In this document: piece by piece, positions 11,386 through 24,124 of the stretch
Layout: every line of letters starts with the position of its first letter
Position numbering within the stretch: position 1 is the first letter of the stretch
Assembly: GCF_014805625.2 (NCBI RefSeq)
Contig: NW_023998431.1
Coordinates: 4,865,198-4,929,197, forward strand
Source: Glossina fuscipes
Taxonomy: Eukaryota; Arthropoda; Insecta; Diptera; Glossinidae
DNA length: 64,000 nucleotides
Reading direction: 5' to 3'
The notes under the pieces: model-generated
Database searches by the model: none
Seen by the model: only the letters and a program-made list of their open reading frames with translations
Told to the model about the DNA's origin: nothing
Translations under genes and position numbers: made by a program

Positions 11386-12409
11386 GTAAGTTGCTGTTAT
11401 ATGACTGAACAGACAAATGATGCCAGTTAAGTGCTACTGCACGCAACTATTGCTTACACATATAGATGTGAATTTGTAACTCAGTATTCATGTTAGTTAA
11501 ACTATATAGTGTTAAATTCCAGCCACTGGCCACTGGGGAAACTTGCAAATGTGGTCTGATGGTGATGGTCCACAAGTCCATCTGCAATAATAATAATGAT
11601 GCAATGAGCTTAAGCTTATAATAATGTATAAATGGAACTTAAAAGTTAATGCTTTCGTTGTTGTTATTGTTGTCGTTTTATGTGTATATATCGCTGCATA
11701 CATATATATATGTATATGAATTTTTTAAAATATATTAATTAGCAAAAACAGAGATTTTTTCTTCTTTTAATTTCAATTATTTTTGACTGGCACAGATGTA
11801 AAATGAAAAGAAGCAAAAAATAAAATCCCACAAAATCCCTAAAGAGTTTTTTAGCTGAAAAAACTATTGTTTAGCAAGAATTATGTATTTTTGGACAGGG
11901 AAAAAAGCAAAAATTGAAAATTCGCTTTAATTGAATTAACACACAATTGTCATTTATTGTTGGCTTTCATTCTTCTTTCATTTTATGCATTGGAAATAAT
12001 TTCTATTTAATTAAGCCCAGCACAATAAAGCAATTTTAAACGGATTCCAATGGTCGCAGAAAGGGAAAACGAAGTGTGAGAGACGGATGAGTAGAAAAGG
12101 ACGGATCGAGAGAAAAAGAGATAAAGAGGTGGAGGCAAATAGACAGACAGCTAGGTGAAAATGCGCCGATTTTCTCGGGACTTGCTTCGATTTAAAGCCA
12201 CGTGAAGGCGATAGCCGAAGCCCTTATCTCAGATGACCAGGTTGGAGGTAGAATGATATTGTTAGGGTCAAGAATTCGTAAGGGACCATTTCGAGGTAAT
12301 GCGAAAGCGTTTCCAGAATAGTTTCGTCCAAATGTCATAGGACCACTAGCTGGACATGCCCTGTCATTACGTCTTTTAAAAAAACAAAAAAGGATAGATT
12401 GTAGCAAGT
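11386..12409. other. Gene-free stretch
   Basis: AT-rich with purine-rich segments around 12060-12150 (GAGAGACGG-like runs). Minus 12192-12407 is open for 71 codons without recognisable content. Confidence 0.35.
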
Positions 12410-12660
12410 AAATGCATTATAGTGGACCATCGCGCACCATTAAATACTTTAGGCCGCTTCGTTCCATACACTTATTCATAAATTAGCTTTTCAAAATGAC
12501 GCGTTATATGGGAAGCGATCGAAAACTGGATCCGATCCAAACAGTTTCCTTCAGCATACCAAACTCAAACAAAATATCTCAAAAATCGCAGAAGAAGGTA
12601 AGATAGATAAACGAAAAGACGCAAAAACGGACAGACTGATAGAGAAGCTTAATAAAGAGT
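12410..12660 (+). repeat. Interspersed repeat, second family, copy 1
   Basis: This segment shares a sequence order with 49110-49380 and 52225-52510: a start like GACCATC.CGCACCATTAAATA, a middle like TTATATGGGAAG, and an end of the form AAAATCGCAGAAGAAGG then ACGGACAGACTGA. The CAGAC/GGAC motif near the end recalls the DINE-like family but the rest differs. It has no coding capacity. The match is by eye and diverged. Confidence 0.4.
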
Positions 12661-13075
12661 CGGCTCATATCTTCAGTTCTTCTGGATGCTATCTACATCC
12701 GCACAATTGTATTACATCCTTGTATCATAAATGTTGTAATCCATAAAAAAAAAGGAAATACATTGGAATCCGATTCTTATCAGTTAATTTTCAGTTGAGA
12801 GAGACATAAAACATGCAACGAATACAATGAACCCGTTTACGGTACATGTTTATCAAGTGCGGCAATTATTTGTTAAATAAAGGCCTTATAATAATAATAA
12901 TAATAATAATGATAATAATTAGAATTATAATAATATAAGAAACCACAAAGATATTTAGTTTTTTGTAAAATGTGTTTTTAATTCACACAAACGACATTAT
13001 GTATATAAGTATATGCAAATGCTAACATATGCTGTATATATGTATATATATATATATCAACTATTTAACCATTAG
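12661..13075. other. Gene-free stretch with (AAT)n and (TA)n tracts
   Basis: An (ATA)n tract lies at 12889-12918 and a (TA)n tract at about 13034-13058, the latter just upstream of the acceptor of the exon candidate at 13076. Confidence 0.5.
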
Positions 13076-13177
13076 CAAGCCACCCGACGCCGTTTTCGGA
13101 TCGAACATGCAGGTGGTCGTGGTGAATATGTCTGTAGCACATTTTCAGAAATACCTTTACTAGATCGAATGCTGCAG
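13076..13177 (+). CDS. Candidate internal coding exon, 34 codons, unknown protein
   Basis: This is the best exon-like segment in the window. It is exactly 102 nt, opens after ATTTAACCATTAG (acceptor ending at 13075) and closes at GCTGCAG|GTGAGA, a strong donor at 13178. Read in phase 0 it has no stop and gives QATRRRFRIEHAGGRGEY followed by VCSTFSEIPLLDRMLQ, of normal amino-acid composition and clearly richer in G and C than its surroundings. Both other plus frames contain stops. Being a multiple of three and phase 0-0, it could be skipped without changing the frame, so it might be an alternative exon. No neighbouring exon could be joined to it with confidence, so the parent gene would have introns of several kilobases. 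I cannot name the family. Confidence 0.5.
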
Positions 13178-16079
13178 GTGAGAATTCGAAAAACTTGTCT
13201 GTGCTTTCCAAGGTTGTCTGTCTCAGTTTATTTTACAGATGACCAAGGCATGTTTTTGTTAAATTTCAGCTTCTTATCTTCATTTTTGCGATTGTGGCGA
13301 TTCATAAAAATAAAATCCGTCAAATTGACGGAGTTTATGAAAATAGACGTAGAACATCTGAAAATGGTCAAATAGGCGTATTTTAAAAAGAAACAAGCTC
13401 AAGACCATACCAGAAACCGAACATCAGATGTGCTTCGAGAATGGGAAAAAGACGTTGGCAAAAGTATATTATATCCAGGAGGAGATTGCTTTGAAGGAGA
13501 CAAACAGATATCCATGAGTAAATAAATAAAACTCACATTTTTTGCTGCATTATATCATCATAAAACGCCAATAAGTAATGCTTGAAAAATAATATTTGCA
13601 AGTTTCGAATTTTTAAGCATACAATCAAAACTCACTCGGCCAGTCATTTAGTAAGACTATTGTTAATCATGGCATGGCACACGGTGCAGCAATGTCGAAG
13701 TGTATTAACGCTAAATCGCGATCATTCTTACGCACTCATTGCGAGATAATTTTTACAGTTGATATTTCAATAGGAAAAACATTCCACAAGAAGTGCAGGG
13801 AATGAAACAAAGTATAAGTCGTAGCGTTGCTGGTAGTCGTTTGAGCATAGTTTGCGCCGTCTTTTTCAAACAATGGGAATGGGAATGGGATATCCGCGTT
13901 AAAAGGTTCCAACAAAATCGCACAACATATCGTATTCGTAGTGCAAGAAGCGAACGATTATAAATATAATTTGGTAGTGTGCACCTACAATCAAACGAAC
14001 TAAATATAAGAAATTTTTTCCATCATTTCGCAGCGTGTGAGCTGTAAAGCGTACAATTCTGTCTTCCACAGAGCCACCTTCGAGCAAAGCCGGGACAGCC
14101 GGAGAGGCGCTTTAAGCACTTTTCTATGAGGCTGGGACAGGCTAATTAAAAAAAAAAAATTTATTGTGATAAAAAATAATGTCTATCCAGATTTTGAAAA
14201 CGACGCGCAGCATATTAATCCATTCAAAGAGTTTTTATTAATAGAAGAGCGGCCTTTCCTCTGTCGATAATTGAACTTTTTTACTGCATCCTTTGCCAAT
14301 CACAAAAGAGGAAATATTTCCGAAAAATCCTACGCAATCCTCTAAATATAGGAAGATATGGGTCAGGTGATGCCATCTTTTATTATTTTTCCGAAATCAA
14401 TTTTCTTTAAATACTTCAAAATACACTCAATAGTGTCCCCGAATATGGTTACCATGTTATCTTTTCTTGCATATAAAAAATAAATTATCCAAAACCGCTT
14501 CTTTTAAGTTGCTGAGTGAAGCCAACGAATAGGAAAAGAACACAGTAGTTGTTTGTCCTAGGCATAGGTCAAATAGATGTAGAAAAATTACAATCTGCAG
14601 TATACCGTACGACGAATCGAACTTGGCTCTTGCGCTTGTCCATCGAAAGGCTTAACCGCTGGACCTTATAGAACGAAGCCTTATAGAGTCGGCCAATTTC
14701 CTTTTTACTTTTTACAATTAAAAAAAACTAGAACATGGAATTTCGAACTTGGAAAAGTAAACGCGTTGCCATATGCTATATAATAACAAAAAAAAAAAAG
14801 AAAAGAAAAAAAAAAGAGAAGTAAAATGTCTTTTATATTGAAGCGATCGTATGATTTATTAATAATTCTGCTCTTGAATTACGTGGTCCAATACAAAAAA
14901 GGAATGTCGTGTTGTTATACGATTTGAGAGAAATGTACAGAGCAACCGAATTTTAAACCCAAAAATGAGTTTTTGTACCTTGAAGTGCTTCGACAACTCC
15001 ACTGAATATATTATTTATGCGTAATTTAGATACGTATATGTACATATGAATATTCGGTGGTAAAAAGGTTGATTATTTTCTTTACCACGTAGAAAGTCAA
15101 CGGAGTGCGTAAAGCGTCTAACGTTGCGAAGTCGATTTAACCATATCTACACTATTCTTGCGTTTATTGTCGGCAGCTTCATTGTGATAGATCTGAGAAG
15201 GAAACCTTACACTTCCGTCCTACTTACTACTCTTACGTCAACAGATAACATTTGCAAACAGACGAGATGGGTCCACCTACAAGCACGGTTACGATTACCG
15301 GAATTCAAGTAAATTTCAATTCATCTGCTCATATGTGTAGGTATACGTATGTAAATATGTTTATTGATAATAGAAATTAAAATTATTTAAACAAAAGTCA
15401 AAATTATGTTCGTCTTGGAAAAAATCTTAAATATCCTACTTACACAAACATCTTAACCACAATATGAAATGCTTGAAGAAAATCAACAAGACCTGAAAGC
15501 ACATTGTTGTTTAAATATTTATGTGAAAAATTTGTTGCGAAAAACATTCCCAACGCATCTTGTTAAGTGTGAACACTCCCTCTAAGCAACCAATAAGTGC
15601 TTGGACAAATTTTTGCCAGATTCGAGATTCAGTTAACACTAGGATTACCATTGAACATATCAAATGGATCCGTGTCAATTTGCGTACCTTAAAGAGGTAC
15701 TCGTAACTTTCACAATGTTTCAGCAACTTGGTCGATTTCTGTCTGTCACGACATAAAAATAGTTTTGAAATCTTTTCCCAAATCTTCGTTAGAATTTCCA
15801 TAATTGCAAGAGACAACAACAGAAAGAAAAGAAATTAAAAAAAAAAAAAAAACCTAAGGAAGTAAGAAATGTGTTTGGCTATGATCGACTACTTTATTCT
15901 CAACATCTTTAGCCCAAAAAAAAGGTTGGAGGGCAATAAAATGGCGATATTATTTAGTATTTGGTGGACGTGAGCGATTTCTTCTTTTTTCTGTGCAAAT
16001 GCTGTGGAACAAGTGGAACAGAGCTTATCCAGTTTGCTAAATATAGATTCATGGATCCCCTTTTAATTACTGAAAATGC
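13178..16079. other. Gene-free stretch
   Basis: If 13076-13177 is an exon this is intron. A GC-richer patch at about 14020-14130 has all three minus frames open (for instance LSQPHRKVLKAPLRLSRLCS) and could be a relic of an unknown element, but I cannot choose a frame. A-rich tracts lie at 14146-14160, 14787-14818 and 15836-15852. Confidence 0.35.
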
Positions 16080-16908
16080 TTTTTATACCCATCACCGAAG
16101 AATGAGGAGTATATTCATTTTGTCAAAATGTTTGCAACAGCGAAGGAAGGAAGCATCAGAGGCCCCACAAAGTATATTCTTGATCAGCATTAAATTCTAA
16201 ATCGATTTAAGTATGTCCGTCTGTCCGTCTAAATAATTTCTGTTGCAGAAGTGAAGCTATCGACTTTAAACTTAAAAATGGAATAAATCGATCCAAGGAC
16301 GCACCCACAGCACCACGCTTTAATCTGAGAACACCTGTTTTTTTCGAAAGGTATGAAAAATTGCTTTAGTGCTCATTATTCATAAAATACAACAAATAAA
16401 TGTGCAAAGATTTGAACGCATATTCTTTGGGTGATGATGTAGCATTTGTGCACAAATGCTAAGAATTGACCACGCCTACCCAATATTATAGTGTATTAAA
16501 ATTTAATTATTTTTCGATACCGAACACGCAGCAATAAGTTTCATACTCCCCGCAAAGTATATGAATTCTTGGCCAGTTTCAAATTTGGACTGCAACTGAG
16601 CATGTCCACCCGTTCCTTTGTCCATCTCTCTGTTGGCGCAACTTTGCGATGTTCGTGGTAAACATTCTCGGCTACAAATATGCAAAAGAATTTGGAATTG
16701 ACCTAAACTTTCCAAAGGACATGCCTATGGCGCTCAAATGCTTGTACGATAAAAAATTTTTATTTTGAAAATAGAAGAAATCAACTGTGTCCACTCCATA
16801 TTAAAGAGGATGAAGATTTTGTTCTTTTACTTTTGTTGTCTTTTTTAGGATAACGTTGATGGGTATAAAAAGTTCGGTCGCGACCGAATCTAACCTTCTT
16901 ACTTGTTT
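16080..16908 (+). mobile_element. Helentron/DINE-1-like element, copy A (full length)
   Basis: This is a complete-looking copy of the commonest repeat of the window. It starts TTTTTATACCCATCACCG and ends GGTGATGGGTATAAAAA, then a perfect 16-nt palindrome TTCGGTCGCGACCGAA (16873-16888), then CTTACTTGTTT. The first and last TATACCCATCACC blocks are inverted repeats of each other. Internal blocks include GTCCGTCTGTCCGTC and a partial internal duplication of the GTTTGCAAC...AGTATAT...TGTCC segment. It has no coding capacity. Subterminal inverted repeats, an end hairpin and no transposase fit non-autonomous Helentrons such as Drosophila DINE-1; I infer that class and have not shown it. Confidence 0.7.
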
Positions 16909-17168
16909 ATATTTGTTCAGGTCTCTTTGTCCAGATTTTCCATTAGATATGTCTCATTGCTTGCAAAATTTTTAATTCCAGCAAAAGGAATAATAAAATT
17001 AACGCGCACCCACTATTCATTGTTGACGTGCATAGTGCACGTTCTATGAAAAGCCAAGAGTTGAAACATACAGTGATATTGTGAATCGCATAAGGCATAG
17101 AATTACAGGCTATCTTCAATTTAATATCAGTGTGTAGATGACACGATGCCGCTACACAAGATCTGAGT

Positions 17169-17346
17169 CCGTCTGAGTGGATGAATAGGCAAAGCATCTC
17201 GACTAACAAGTCAATGATCGTGGGTTCAAATGTCATGTGCGAAAGAGTTTTCAATAAAGTCGATTGCTTTACAATTCAAGTGCCTTAATACTTTAATCTT
17301 AAAAATTATTCTCTGGCGAAATTAATTATATTAACAATAATAATAC
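17169..17346 (+). mobile_element. tRNA-derived SINE, copy 1
   Basis: The head reads CCGTCTGAGTGGATGAATAG and then GATCGTGGGTTCAAATGTC, resembling the A and B boxes of a tRNA gene (internal RNA polymerase III promoter), followed by a tRNA-unrelated body (TTATTCTCTGGCGAAATTAA) and a short AAT-type tail. The same head, body and tail recur at 33127-33291 and, inverted, at 47298-47483. This copy is diverged in the A box. Poly(A) follows at 17355-17373. No target duplication could be found. Confidence 0.7.
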
Positions 17347-19120
17347 ATTAAGTAAAAAAAAAAAAAAAAAAAACTTTATTTTGCCAACATCCGTCCATTT
17401 CATCAATCCGTCAAAACTTATATTAATATCTATTGGTAAGAAGAGCTAATTGGAAGGACGTGTTATTACACGTACAGCTATTTCGCATCGAATTCAGACA
17501 ACTTTTTCATCAAAATTAAGCCAGGAGAGAGAAAAGTATTAATTTTCAATAAGAAATGCGGCGGTTCATCCCTTCATAGGGTTGCAAGTATTAGTCGAAT
17601 AAAAGTCGATAAAGCTGTTTCAAGAAATTAAAAAAGTTATTTAATGAAGAAAACAAAAAAACATGGAATTAAGCTAAGTTTCGTTTGAGAGAAATTTCTA
17701 GCAATCAAAAAAAAAAAAATAATTAAGGCAAGGAATATATTGTTGTTTTCAAGTAGAAAGAGACTATCTTCTTTGAATACGAAGTGCAAAGCTTTCTGTA
17801 AAAAAATTGAAGAAGCAAGGGTCACATTTTAAACGCGTGCACGCGAGGTACTGATACTGAACATTCTCTACTGACAAAAATTGCTCATTTCTTCTTCCTT
17901 TATCTATCATTACAGCTGAAAGTTAAACCATGTTCGAAGAATACTTTTAAGAAAATTGACATCGATTTGAATTTTTTTTTTTTTTTTGTTTTGGTAAAGT
18001 TTCTGGACAATTTGGCATAGAACAGGCACCATTTGATTAATCAAAACGATCCGTAAAGAATCTTACTATTCAGCTGGAGCTCAAATTTCGTACGTAATTG
18101 GGTGAAAATGAAAAGAATCAGCGGCGCAGTAACGTTTAGACTTTCGATTTAAGCAAAACATGAGTTTAAAGGTGGAGTGGAATTACAAGAAATTGTTGTT
18201 TTACCCCTAATTGTTTTAACAGCCTTGTGTTCACTGCTTCAATTTTGTATATAAAATTTTCCTATTTACGCAGTTATGCGAATCGTTTACAACACTTGCT
18301 ACAACAGAGTTCTACGGCCGTTTTTGCAAAGTCAACTTTTTCGGCCTTATGAAGAAAATTGCACCTAAGACCTGCAGCTTAACCTTAATTTCAGTTAATT
18401 GGTTAATGACACTCTTTTGCACTCTCTTCTTTTCTATATTTAGGATAATAAAATGTACGACAACTAAAGATTTGCAAAGAATAAAAAGACTACATAAAGC
18501 AATTCATTGATATACATAAACTATTATAGGCTAAGCATGTAAAATTAAGCGTTAGTCAAACGTCCATTACCCATTAGCAACGAGATGTTAAGAAAATTGA
18601 AAATGAGAATTTTTCCCCTTTTTTCTCCCCAGACTGTCATCTCTGCATAACTTCATGGATAAATTAGTTAAGGCAAACATTCATTCACTGTTCCTCTGAA
18701 CAAGTAACAGCAGTCGCCTACTGCAACAGCAGAGGACTGCTTCATCCAAGAAGCACAACTCAAGTCATTCAATCTAGTTAATTATCAAACAACTATTTGT
18801 GCTTAGTTCTTCAAAAAAGTCATCTATGCCATTTTCATAATTTCCGCTTGCTTTGGATCTTTGAAAAAATGTTTCTCGATTTGAAATCTCCGTTAAACCA
18901 CATATCTAGAATAGGTCCACGGTTCGATGCAGTGGGAATATTTGTTCTTGCAATTCTCTATCAGGACACATGCCAGCAGACTACTCCTGCCGAAGCGTTG
19001 CTCTTGAAAGATAGCTATGTTCTTATCCACTACGCCACAGGCGGTGTTATGACCATATGGAGTAATTGTTGCTTTTCTTTTAACGCTTGGCAAAGAATGA
19101 ACAAGCAAATTGAGGGGACT
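17347..19120. other. Gene-free stretch
   Basis: AT-rich, with A tracts at 17355-17373 and T tracts at about 17973-17989. The open frame plus 18797-19174 overlaps a minus frame of 79 codons and runs into the repeat at 19121; neither is convincing. On minus near 19048-19015 there is a tRNA-like A box (TGGCGTAGTGG) but no B box at the right distance. Confidence 0.35.
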
Positions 19121-19813
19121 TTTGTTTGTCAAAAGGTTTGCAACACGCAGAGGGAAGCTTCAGAGATTAAATAAAGTGTACCATATTCCAAACCGCTTTA
19201 AGCATGTCCGCCTGTCTGTTTGCTTAACAATAAAAATTTATGTCTATATTCTGTGGCTGATCTTGCAGCACACCTATAAAAACGGAAAAAGTCGGCCGCG
19301 TCTATACAAAGTCATAACTGATCAATTTTTTTTTTTTTTTTTTTTCGATGTTTTCTGCTTATTACTCACAAGCTACTAAACAAGAAAGAATGCCGGAAAT
19401 AAATCTGTGCTTTCCTCACATGAAACCGTGCCTTCTGCTTGTACACGTGTTAATTCAAAAATAAATTTATAGGTATGGCAGAGGATTCGCTTTTTCTTAT
19501 CAATCAGTTGATATCAAATAAAGGACTTGGGAATTAATTTTTTTTTCACCATCCCGTCGGTATGGATATCAAATAAGAGGACTTGGAAAATAGATATGAC
19601 AGACAGAAGATGCTTTTTTGGCAGCAATTCCAACAGACACACTATATACATTTCTACTTGTTTCTACAAAAATTGAAGACTTCAACCGCGCCCACATAGT
19701 ATTATAATAGCATAGAAATCTAATTTTCGTTTTTTAACACCTTTTTAAGACAAGGGTGATGGGTATAAAAGATGCAGCGGTGGCTAAATATAATCTTTTT
19801 AGTTCTTTTTGTT
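19121..19813 (+). mobile_element. Helentron/DINE-1-like element, copy B (diverged)
   Basis: It enters the family at TCAAAAGGTTTGCAACACGC, keeps AAGCATGTCCGCCTGTCTGT at about 19200, and ends GGGTGATGGGTATAAAAG followed by TTTTTAGTTCTTTTTGTTT near 19813. In the middle, two blocks of the form ATATCAAATAA(A/G)AGGACTTG at about 19508 and 19565 correspond to the tandem repeat units seen in copy I. The terminal palindrome has decayed. Confidence 0.55.
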
Positions 19814-21319
19814 TAAAAAAAAGCAACAAAACCAACCTGACGGCCTCCATGCCGCATCAGAGATAGTAAAATTAATTGCTTTAACTAACTTTATCGAATC
19901 GCCATTATTGATATTACTTTTCTCTATTTTACGCGTTGAAAGCCTTCAACCCGTAACAGTGACATTAGTCGCGAGAATTGATTTTCAGGATCAGCAAATA
20001 ATGTTCCCTCTGTGTACAAATTGTGTGATAAAATTTTTTACACCAAGAGCTCTCCAATTACCTGAAATCTTACAGAACTTCGTCCCGATCTTCTTCACAT
20101 TGTGTAAAAGACCATTTGGAGTAAGTCGGTTTTTCGTTAATGCGATCAGTGTCCAATTTTATTGAAGACTCTCTTAACACGCTTGCCAGAGTAGCTAGTA
20201 TATTGAGTTTTTCTGACCTCTCATTCAACTTAAACCCCATCTGAAGCAATTTTATCCAAACGTTGAACAATTTCCTCGAACGCATCCAGTGCTATTGGCG
20301 AGGAAAGTGCAGTTCAGTGGATTTTATTGCGAGACTTGAATCCATTTGCTCTAAAAATACTCCTGTTCTTGGTATGTGAAAATTGAAAAAAAAAATTTTC
20401 TTGAAAATTTCTTGAAATTTGGCAATTTTAGCAGAAGGCGTAGTTAATTTAAAAACTTCATTATGAAACACATATGAAAATTATATCAGTTTTGTTAATG
20501 CGCATAATATTACATTTTTTAGTTTTCAGTTCATTTACGCTTTTCCAATACAACATAAGCTGCTTCGAAACTAAAGCGCACGCACATTTATTTTATGCAT
20601 TGACTTTAAACCAATTGCCTTGAACTGAATTTAATTAATTTACAAGTTTTATGTAAATTTAATCACTTGTTGAATGTTTATGAAATTCCATAAAACATAC
20701 GTTCAATCAATCAATCATTATTTCAATAACATTGCTGTTCTGTGTTCTTTTTTTTTTTTTTTTTTTTCTAAAGGCTTTAATCGGCTTAAATAGTATCCAA
20801 TATACTTTTCGTCTACACACGTTTTAATGTATTTTAATTGATGTGAGCTATGTTTTTTATTTTTGTTTTTGTTTACTTTTTTTTTGTGTGACCTATCATA
20901 GTATGATTATAAAAACAGATTTTACTTTTGAAAGTCAATGCCTGTTAAGTATCTATCATCGTGTATCGTTTTGGTGTTTCCAGCTCTTTTAAACATCTAG
21001 GACTGTAGACAGGCTAGAACCATTTTTCAAACACAAAGTGTATCGTACTTTGTTTCGTTTTCGCCTTTTTTTTTCAATCGCAAGCGGCCAAGTTGCAACA
21101 GTCAATGATGACTGCTAACGCGTAATGCAATTGGAAAGCTTTTCAGATCCTTTAAAAGAAGTACATGCGTTCGTACCGCAATTTTAATATTACGTCGCAT
21201 TGTAATCAAATGGCTGTCGGAAGTATGTAGTTTTCATCAAAGAGGGAAAATTTAAGCGCTTGATTAGTTGAAGGATACTTTAACGGCTAAGGAATTTATT
21301 TTTACACTCGTTAACGAAG
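19814..21319. other. Gene-free AT-rich stretch
   Basis: Plus 19809-20165 (118 codons) is open but overlaps a minus frame and shows no domain. T tracts at 20749-20767 and several (CAAT)n steps at about 20705-20718. Nothing else can be supported. Confidence 0.35.
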
Positions 21320-21760
21320 TGAAGGAAATGAGTATATATATTTTGGCAAAATATATCCAACAACTAGAAGGAAACCTTAGAGGTCATAACAAGTGTATAT
21401 ATTTATATACATGAGTATATATAAGCTTCCGTATCAATTTTTGAATCGATCAAAGCAAGTCCGTCCGTCTGTCCGTTCGTCTTTCCGTCTATGTATTTAT
21501 TGTTTATGGCATGTATATCTTTTTTTTAAGGTGCCGACTTCAAATTTGGGAAAAACATTGCAAGCTTTCGCACGCACGTTAGTATTGGCAAATTGACCCA
21601 ATCGATCGAATGGTATTCTCCAAGTACGATATAGAATTGAGAATACGTCAGTTTGCAAAGGCAAAACTCAAGGGCGTCTTGCCCATTACCTAGAGGCTAG
21701 AGCAGATATAACGATAAAGAGTTCCAGTTATATTCTATGCATGATGGTACAATATTTGTA
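21320..21760 (+). mobile_element. Helentron/DINE-1-like element, copy C (partial)
   Basis: The plus strand holds the family order GAGTATATATATTTTGGCAA, then CAACTAGAAGGAAACCTTAGAGG, then AAGTCCGTCCGTCTGTCCG at about 21457, then a block like TTCAAATTTGGGAAAAACAT. The terminal inverted repeat and palindrome are not seen at either side, so both ends are eroded. Confidence 0.5.
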
Positions 21761-22950
21761 TAGAAATTGCCCGCGTCCATTTAATATTCTAGATTCTCAA
21801 AATTATATTTTTATCGGGCTTTATTTTTTTGACGATAAACATGGTTGGCACAGAACATTCGACCAGAGCCGCATATAATTTTTCGCGTTGTTAATATTTA
21901 ATAATTATACATATATATCAACTATTTGAAAATATTCATAACGCTTGGTGCGTTCAAAAAAAATCGAATTTCTTACACTATGAAATATTAATTGCCCTCA
22001 GCTTTTAATTACATAGAGGATAAGAGTGAATGGGATGAAATTTATTTTCGACCTTTTAAGTCACTTAAATAAAAGATTATTTAAAAAAAAAAAACTTCTT
22101 TATATAATTTTTTCTTGAATAAGTTCGGTTGTGACTCGCTTACGAAGCGGCAGTCATATGTTTACTGTTATAAGTTCTATCAATCTAGAGTTTTGGGATA
22201 AACTGGAAATTACTCTTTTGACGCTAGTCTTGCATGGTACTTAACTTTTGGTTTGGACAAATGTAATTGCATTGCCTTTCCTATCTAAATAGGTTTTATG
22301 TACAGTGTATTCTAAATGATAACAAGCACAGTAATTGTTTTATTCTATAACCAGCAAACTCGATCCATCTCTTCTCATCTATATATTATTTTACGTAGGA
22401 AAATTAAAATATGATTTCTTCAAGTTTTTTCAGTTAATTTCCCTTTATAACTTTGGTTGGCGTGTCACGCTGTTCTCAGAATCTGCATCAAGTTGTGTGG
22501 ATCCGTATCAGCTTAATATAATGTATTTGGCAAACTACGTACACCCTACGAATGCAATGGAGACGGTGAAATTACTTTACTTTACCTTGTCATTTTCTCT
22601 AGAACTACTTTGAAACTTTGAAGATTTCCTACTAATTATGTCACTTTATGTGTTTATGTGAATTAATAAAGGGTTTTTCATAAAAGTTTCAGTTTTGTAA
22701 GAGATCGAATAAAATCAAAAACCTAATTAGGAAAAAGTTAATGATTTCTTTTCACGCAAATTCAAGCATACGTTCCTTGCAACTAAAATATCTTGTGCGG
22801 TCGTTTTCATAAAGCGATTAATGCAATAAAAGCGTTCTTAGGATGTTCACGACGCGTCTATCTGTCATGATGGCTTGAAACTTAGTTGCATTGTGTGCTT
22901 CTTGCTCTAATTTCACATTAAATATTTCAACTCATACATAATTAGATAAT
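21761..22950. other. Gene-free AT-rich stretch
   Basis: No gene is supported. Plus 22335-22613 (92 codons) is open but has no family features. A short AAAAAAAAAAAAC run lies near 22083. Confidence 0.35.
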
Positions 22951-23019
22951 TGCCATATAGTCTAGTCGTTAGCATGCCAGGCAATTATTTGGAAAATCTA
23001 GATAATTCGATCCTTTCGG
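22951..23019 (+). repeat. tRNA-like pseudogene or SINE head, Glu/Asp-like
   Basis: The segment TGCCATATAGTCTAGTCGTT then AGCATGCCAGGC resembles the D-arm (A box) of tRNA-Glu or tRNA-Asp, and ATAATTCGATCC, 35 bases later, resembles a degraded B box. The cloverleaf does not close: the acceptor stems do not pair and the anticodon arm is distorted. It is therefore not a working tRNA. It may be an old tRNA-derived repeat; the SINE at 47298 has a different head. Confidence 0.35.
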
Positions 23020-23282
23020 TTCGGTAGGCTACACATTGCAGGTCATTACCACACAAGCAGTGGAGCCTGTACTATGCATTTGTACTGTGTTTTATAAATG
23101 ACTTAATGGTAAATATATGCATCCTTACAGAAGTCTGCGCGCTTGATGTCTCTTGCTCATGTTATTTCTGCATGTTTTTGCCCTTGGACGGAATTCATTT
23201 TGTGTCGTGATTTTCGAACATGATTATGGCCTGGGCTATAATGCTCTGCAGGTACACAAATATAATATTACATATGCATATA

Positions 23283-24086
23283 TTAGGTGCTTGATGGTTT
23301 TTTCATTTGAAAAAGGCGTTTATTAAGAAGAACTCGTCTAATGTATATTTATCGAACTATTTCCCATCATTTTCTACAACATTTTTCCACCTTTCTAGCA
23401 ACATGTCGAAAGAGCGATATTGGTTTGGCAGCGATCCAATCCTCGACCTATTTTCGAACATCATCAACTTTGCGGACCCGCGTGTCAGCCAAATCATACT
23501 GTGTCGGTCTTCACAAATGGTGAGTAGGACGAATGTCGTAGAACTTTCCATTTGAGCCGCAACAATGTACACTTGATAACTCTTGAAATATGTGGCGGGT
23601 CATTGCAAAGCAAGCGAATGATTTTGCGTCTTTTAGGCGTTGCTAGCTTGCGGTCCTTTTTCCAACAATACATCGTTCAACTGGCTCAATTGACGTCTGT
23701 AGGCATCTGTAGTAACAGTTTCGTTCGATTTTAGCAGCTCGTAGCACACTACACCTTACTAAGCCCATCATACACACACATAGCAAAATTTATCGCCATG
23801 AATAATCCGCTTCGGTATCGATGCGAATGAGTCGCCTAGACTAACTCATGACTTTTTACGCTTACGATTGTCGTAGCAGACACACCTTTCATGCTAAAGT
23901 AATGAAGGTCGAAAATGCAATTTTGAGCGCTCCTTGATTAGCGTCGGCATACGACAATAACACCAGATGGAAAGTTGTTATTTTTTTGTAGAGAGGGGTG
24001 AAAATCATCGAGTTTAACCATTACGTACCGTTCTTTATCATGTTCACCTTTAGAATTGGGCTATCAAAGTACGCGCAACCACCTAA
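23283..24086 (-). mobile_element. Internally deleted mariner (mauritiana-like) with TA target duplication
   Basis: Both ends are visible: TTAGGTGCTTG at 23283 and CAACCACCTAA ending at 24086 form imperfect inverted repeats, and each is flanked by TA, the mariner target. On minus, pieces of transposase read YELLKSNETVTTDAYRRQL around 23760-23690, and MLLERWKNVVENDGK, the C-terminal end, around 23415-23357. A frame with LLEKGPQA follows the first block. The catalytic block between them is missing or scrambled and stops interrupt the frame. At about 804 bp it is roughly 500 bp shorter than a usual mariner, so it is an internal-deletion derivative. It is non-functional but might once have been moved by a relative's transposase. 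Confidence 0.8.
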
Positions 24087-24124
24087 TATATGTGTAACAA
24101 CATATCGGTCAATGCGTCCTGGGA

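Noticed and set aside
13899..14130. Coding exon on minus in the GC-richer patch
   Set aside because: All three minus frames are open and no splice sites decide among them.
19010..19050. tRNA-Arg-like gene on minus (A box TGGCGTAGTGG)
   Set aside because: No B box at a proper distance and no cloverleaf.
18797..19174. 125-codon plus open frame as a gene
   Set aside because: Its end is the Helentron-like copy B and its first part has no recognisable content; overlapping frame on minus.
22951..23019. Functional tRNA-Glu/Asp gene
   Set aside because: Acceptor and anticodon stems do not pair and the B box is degraded; kept only as tRNA-like repeat.
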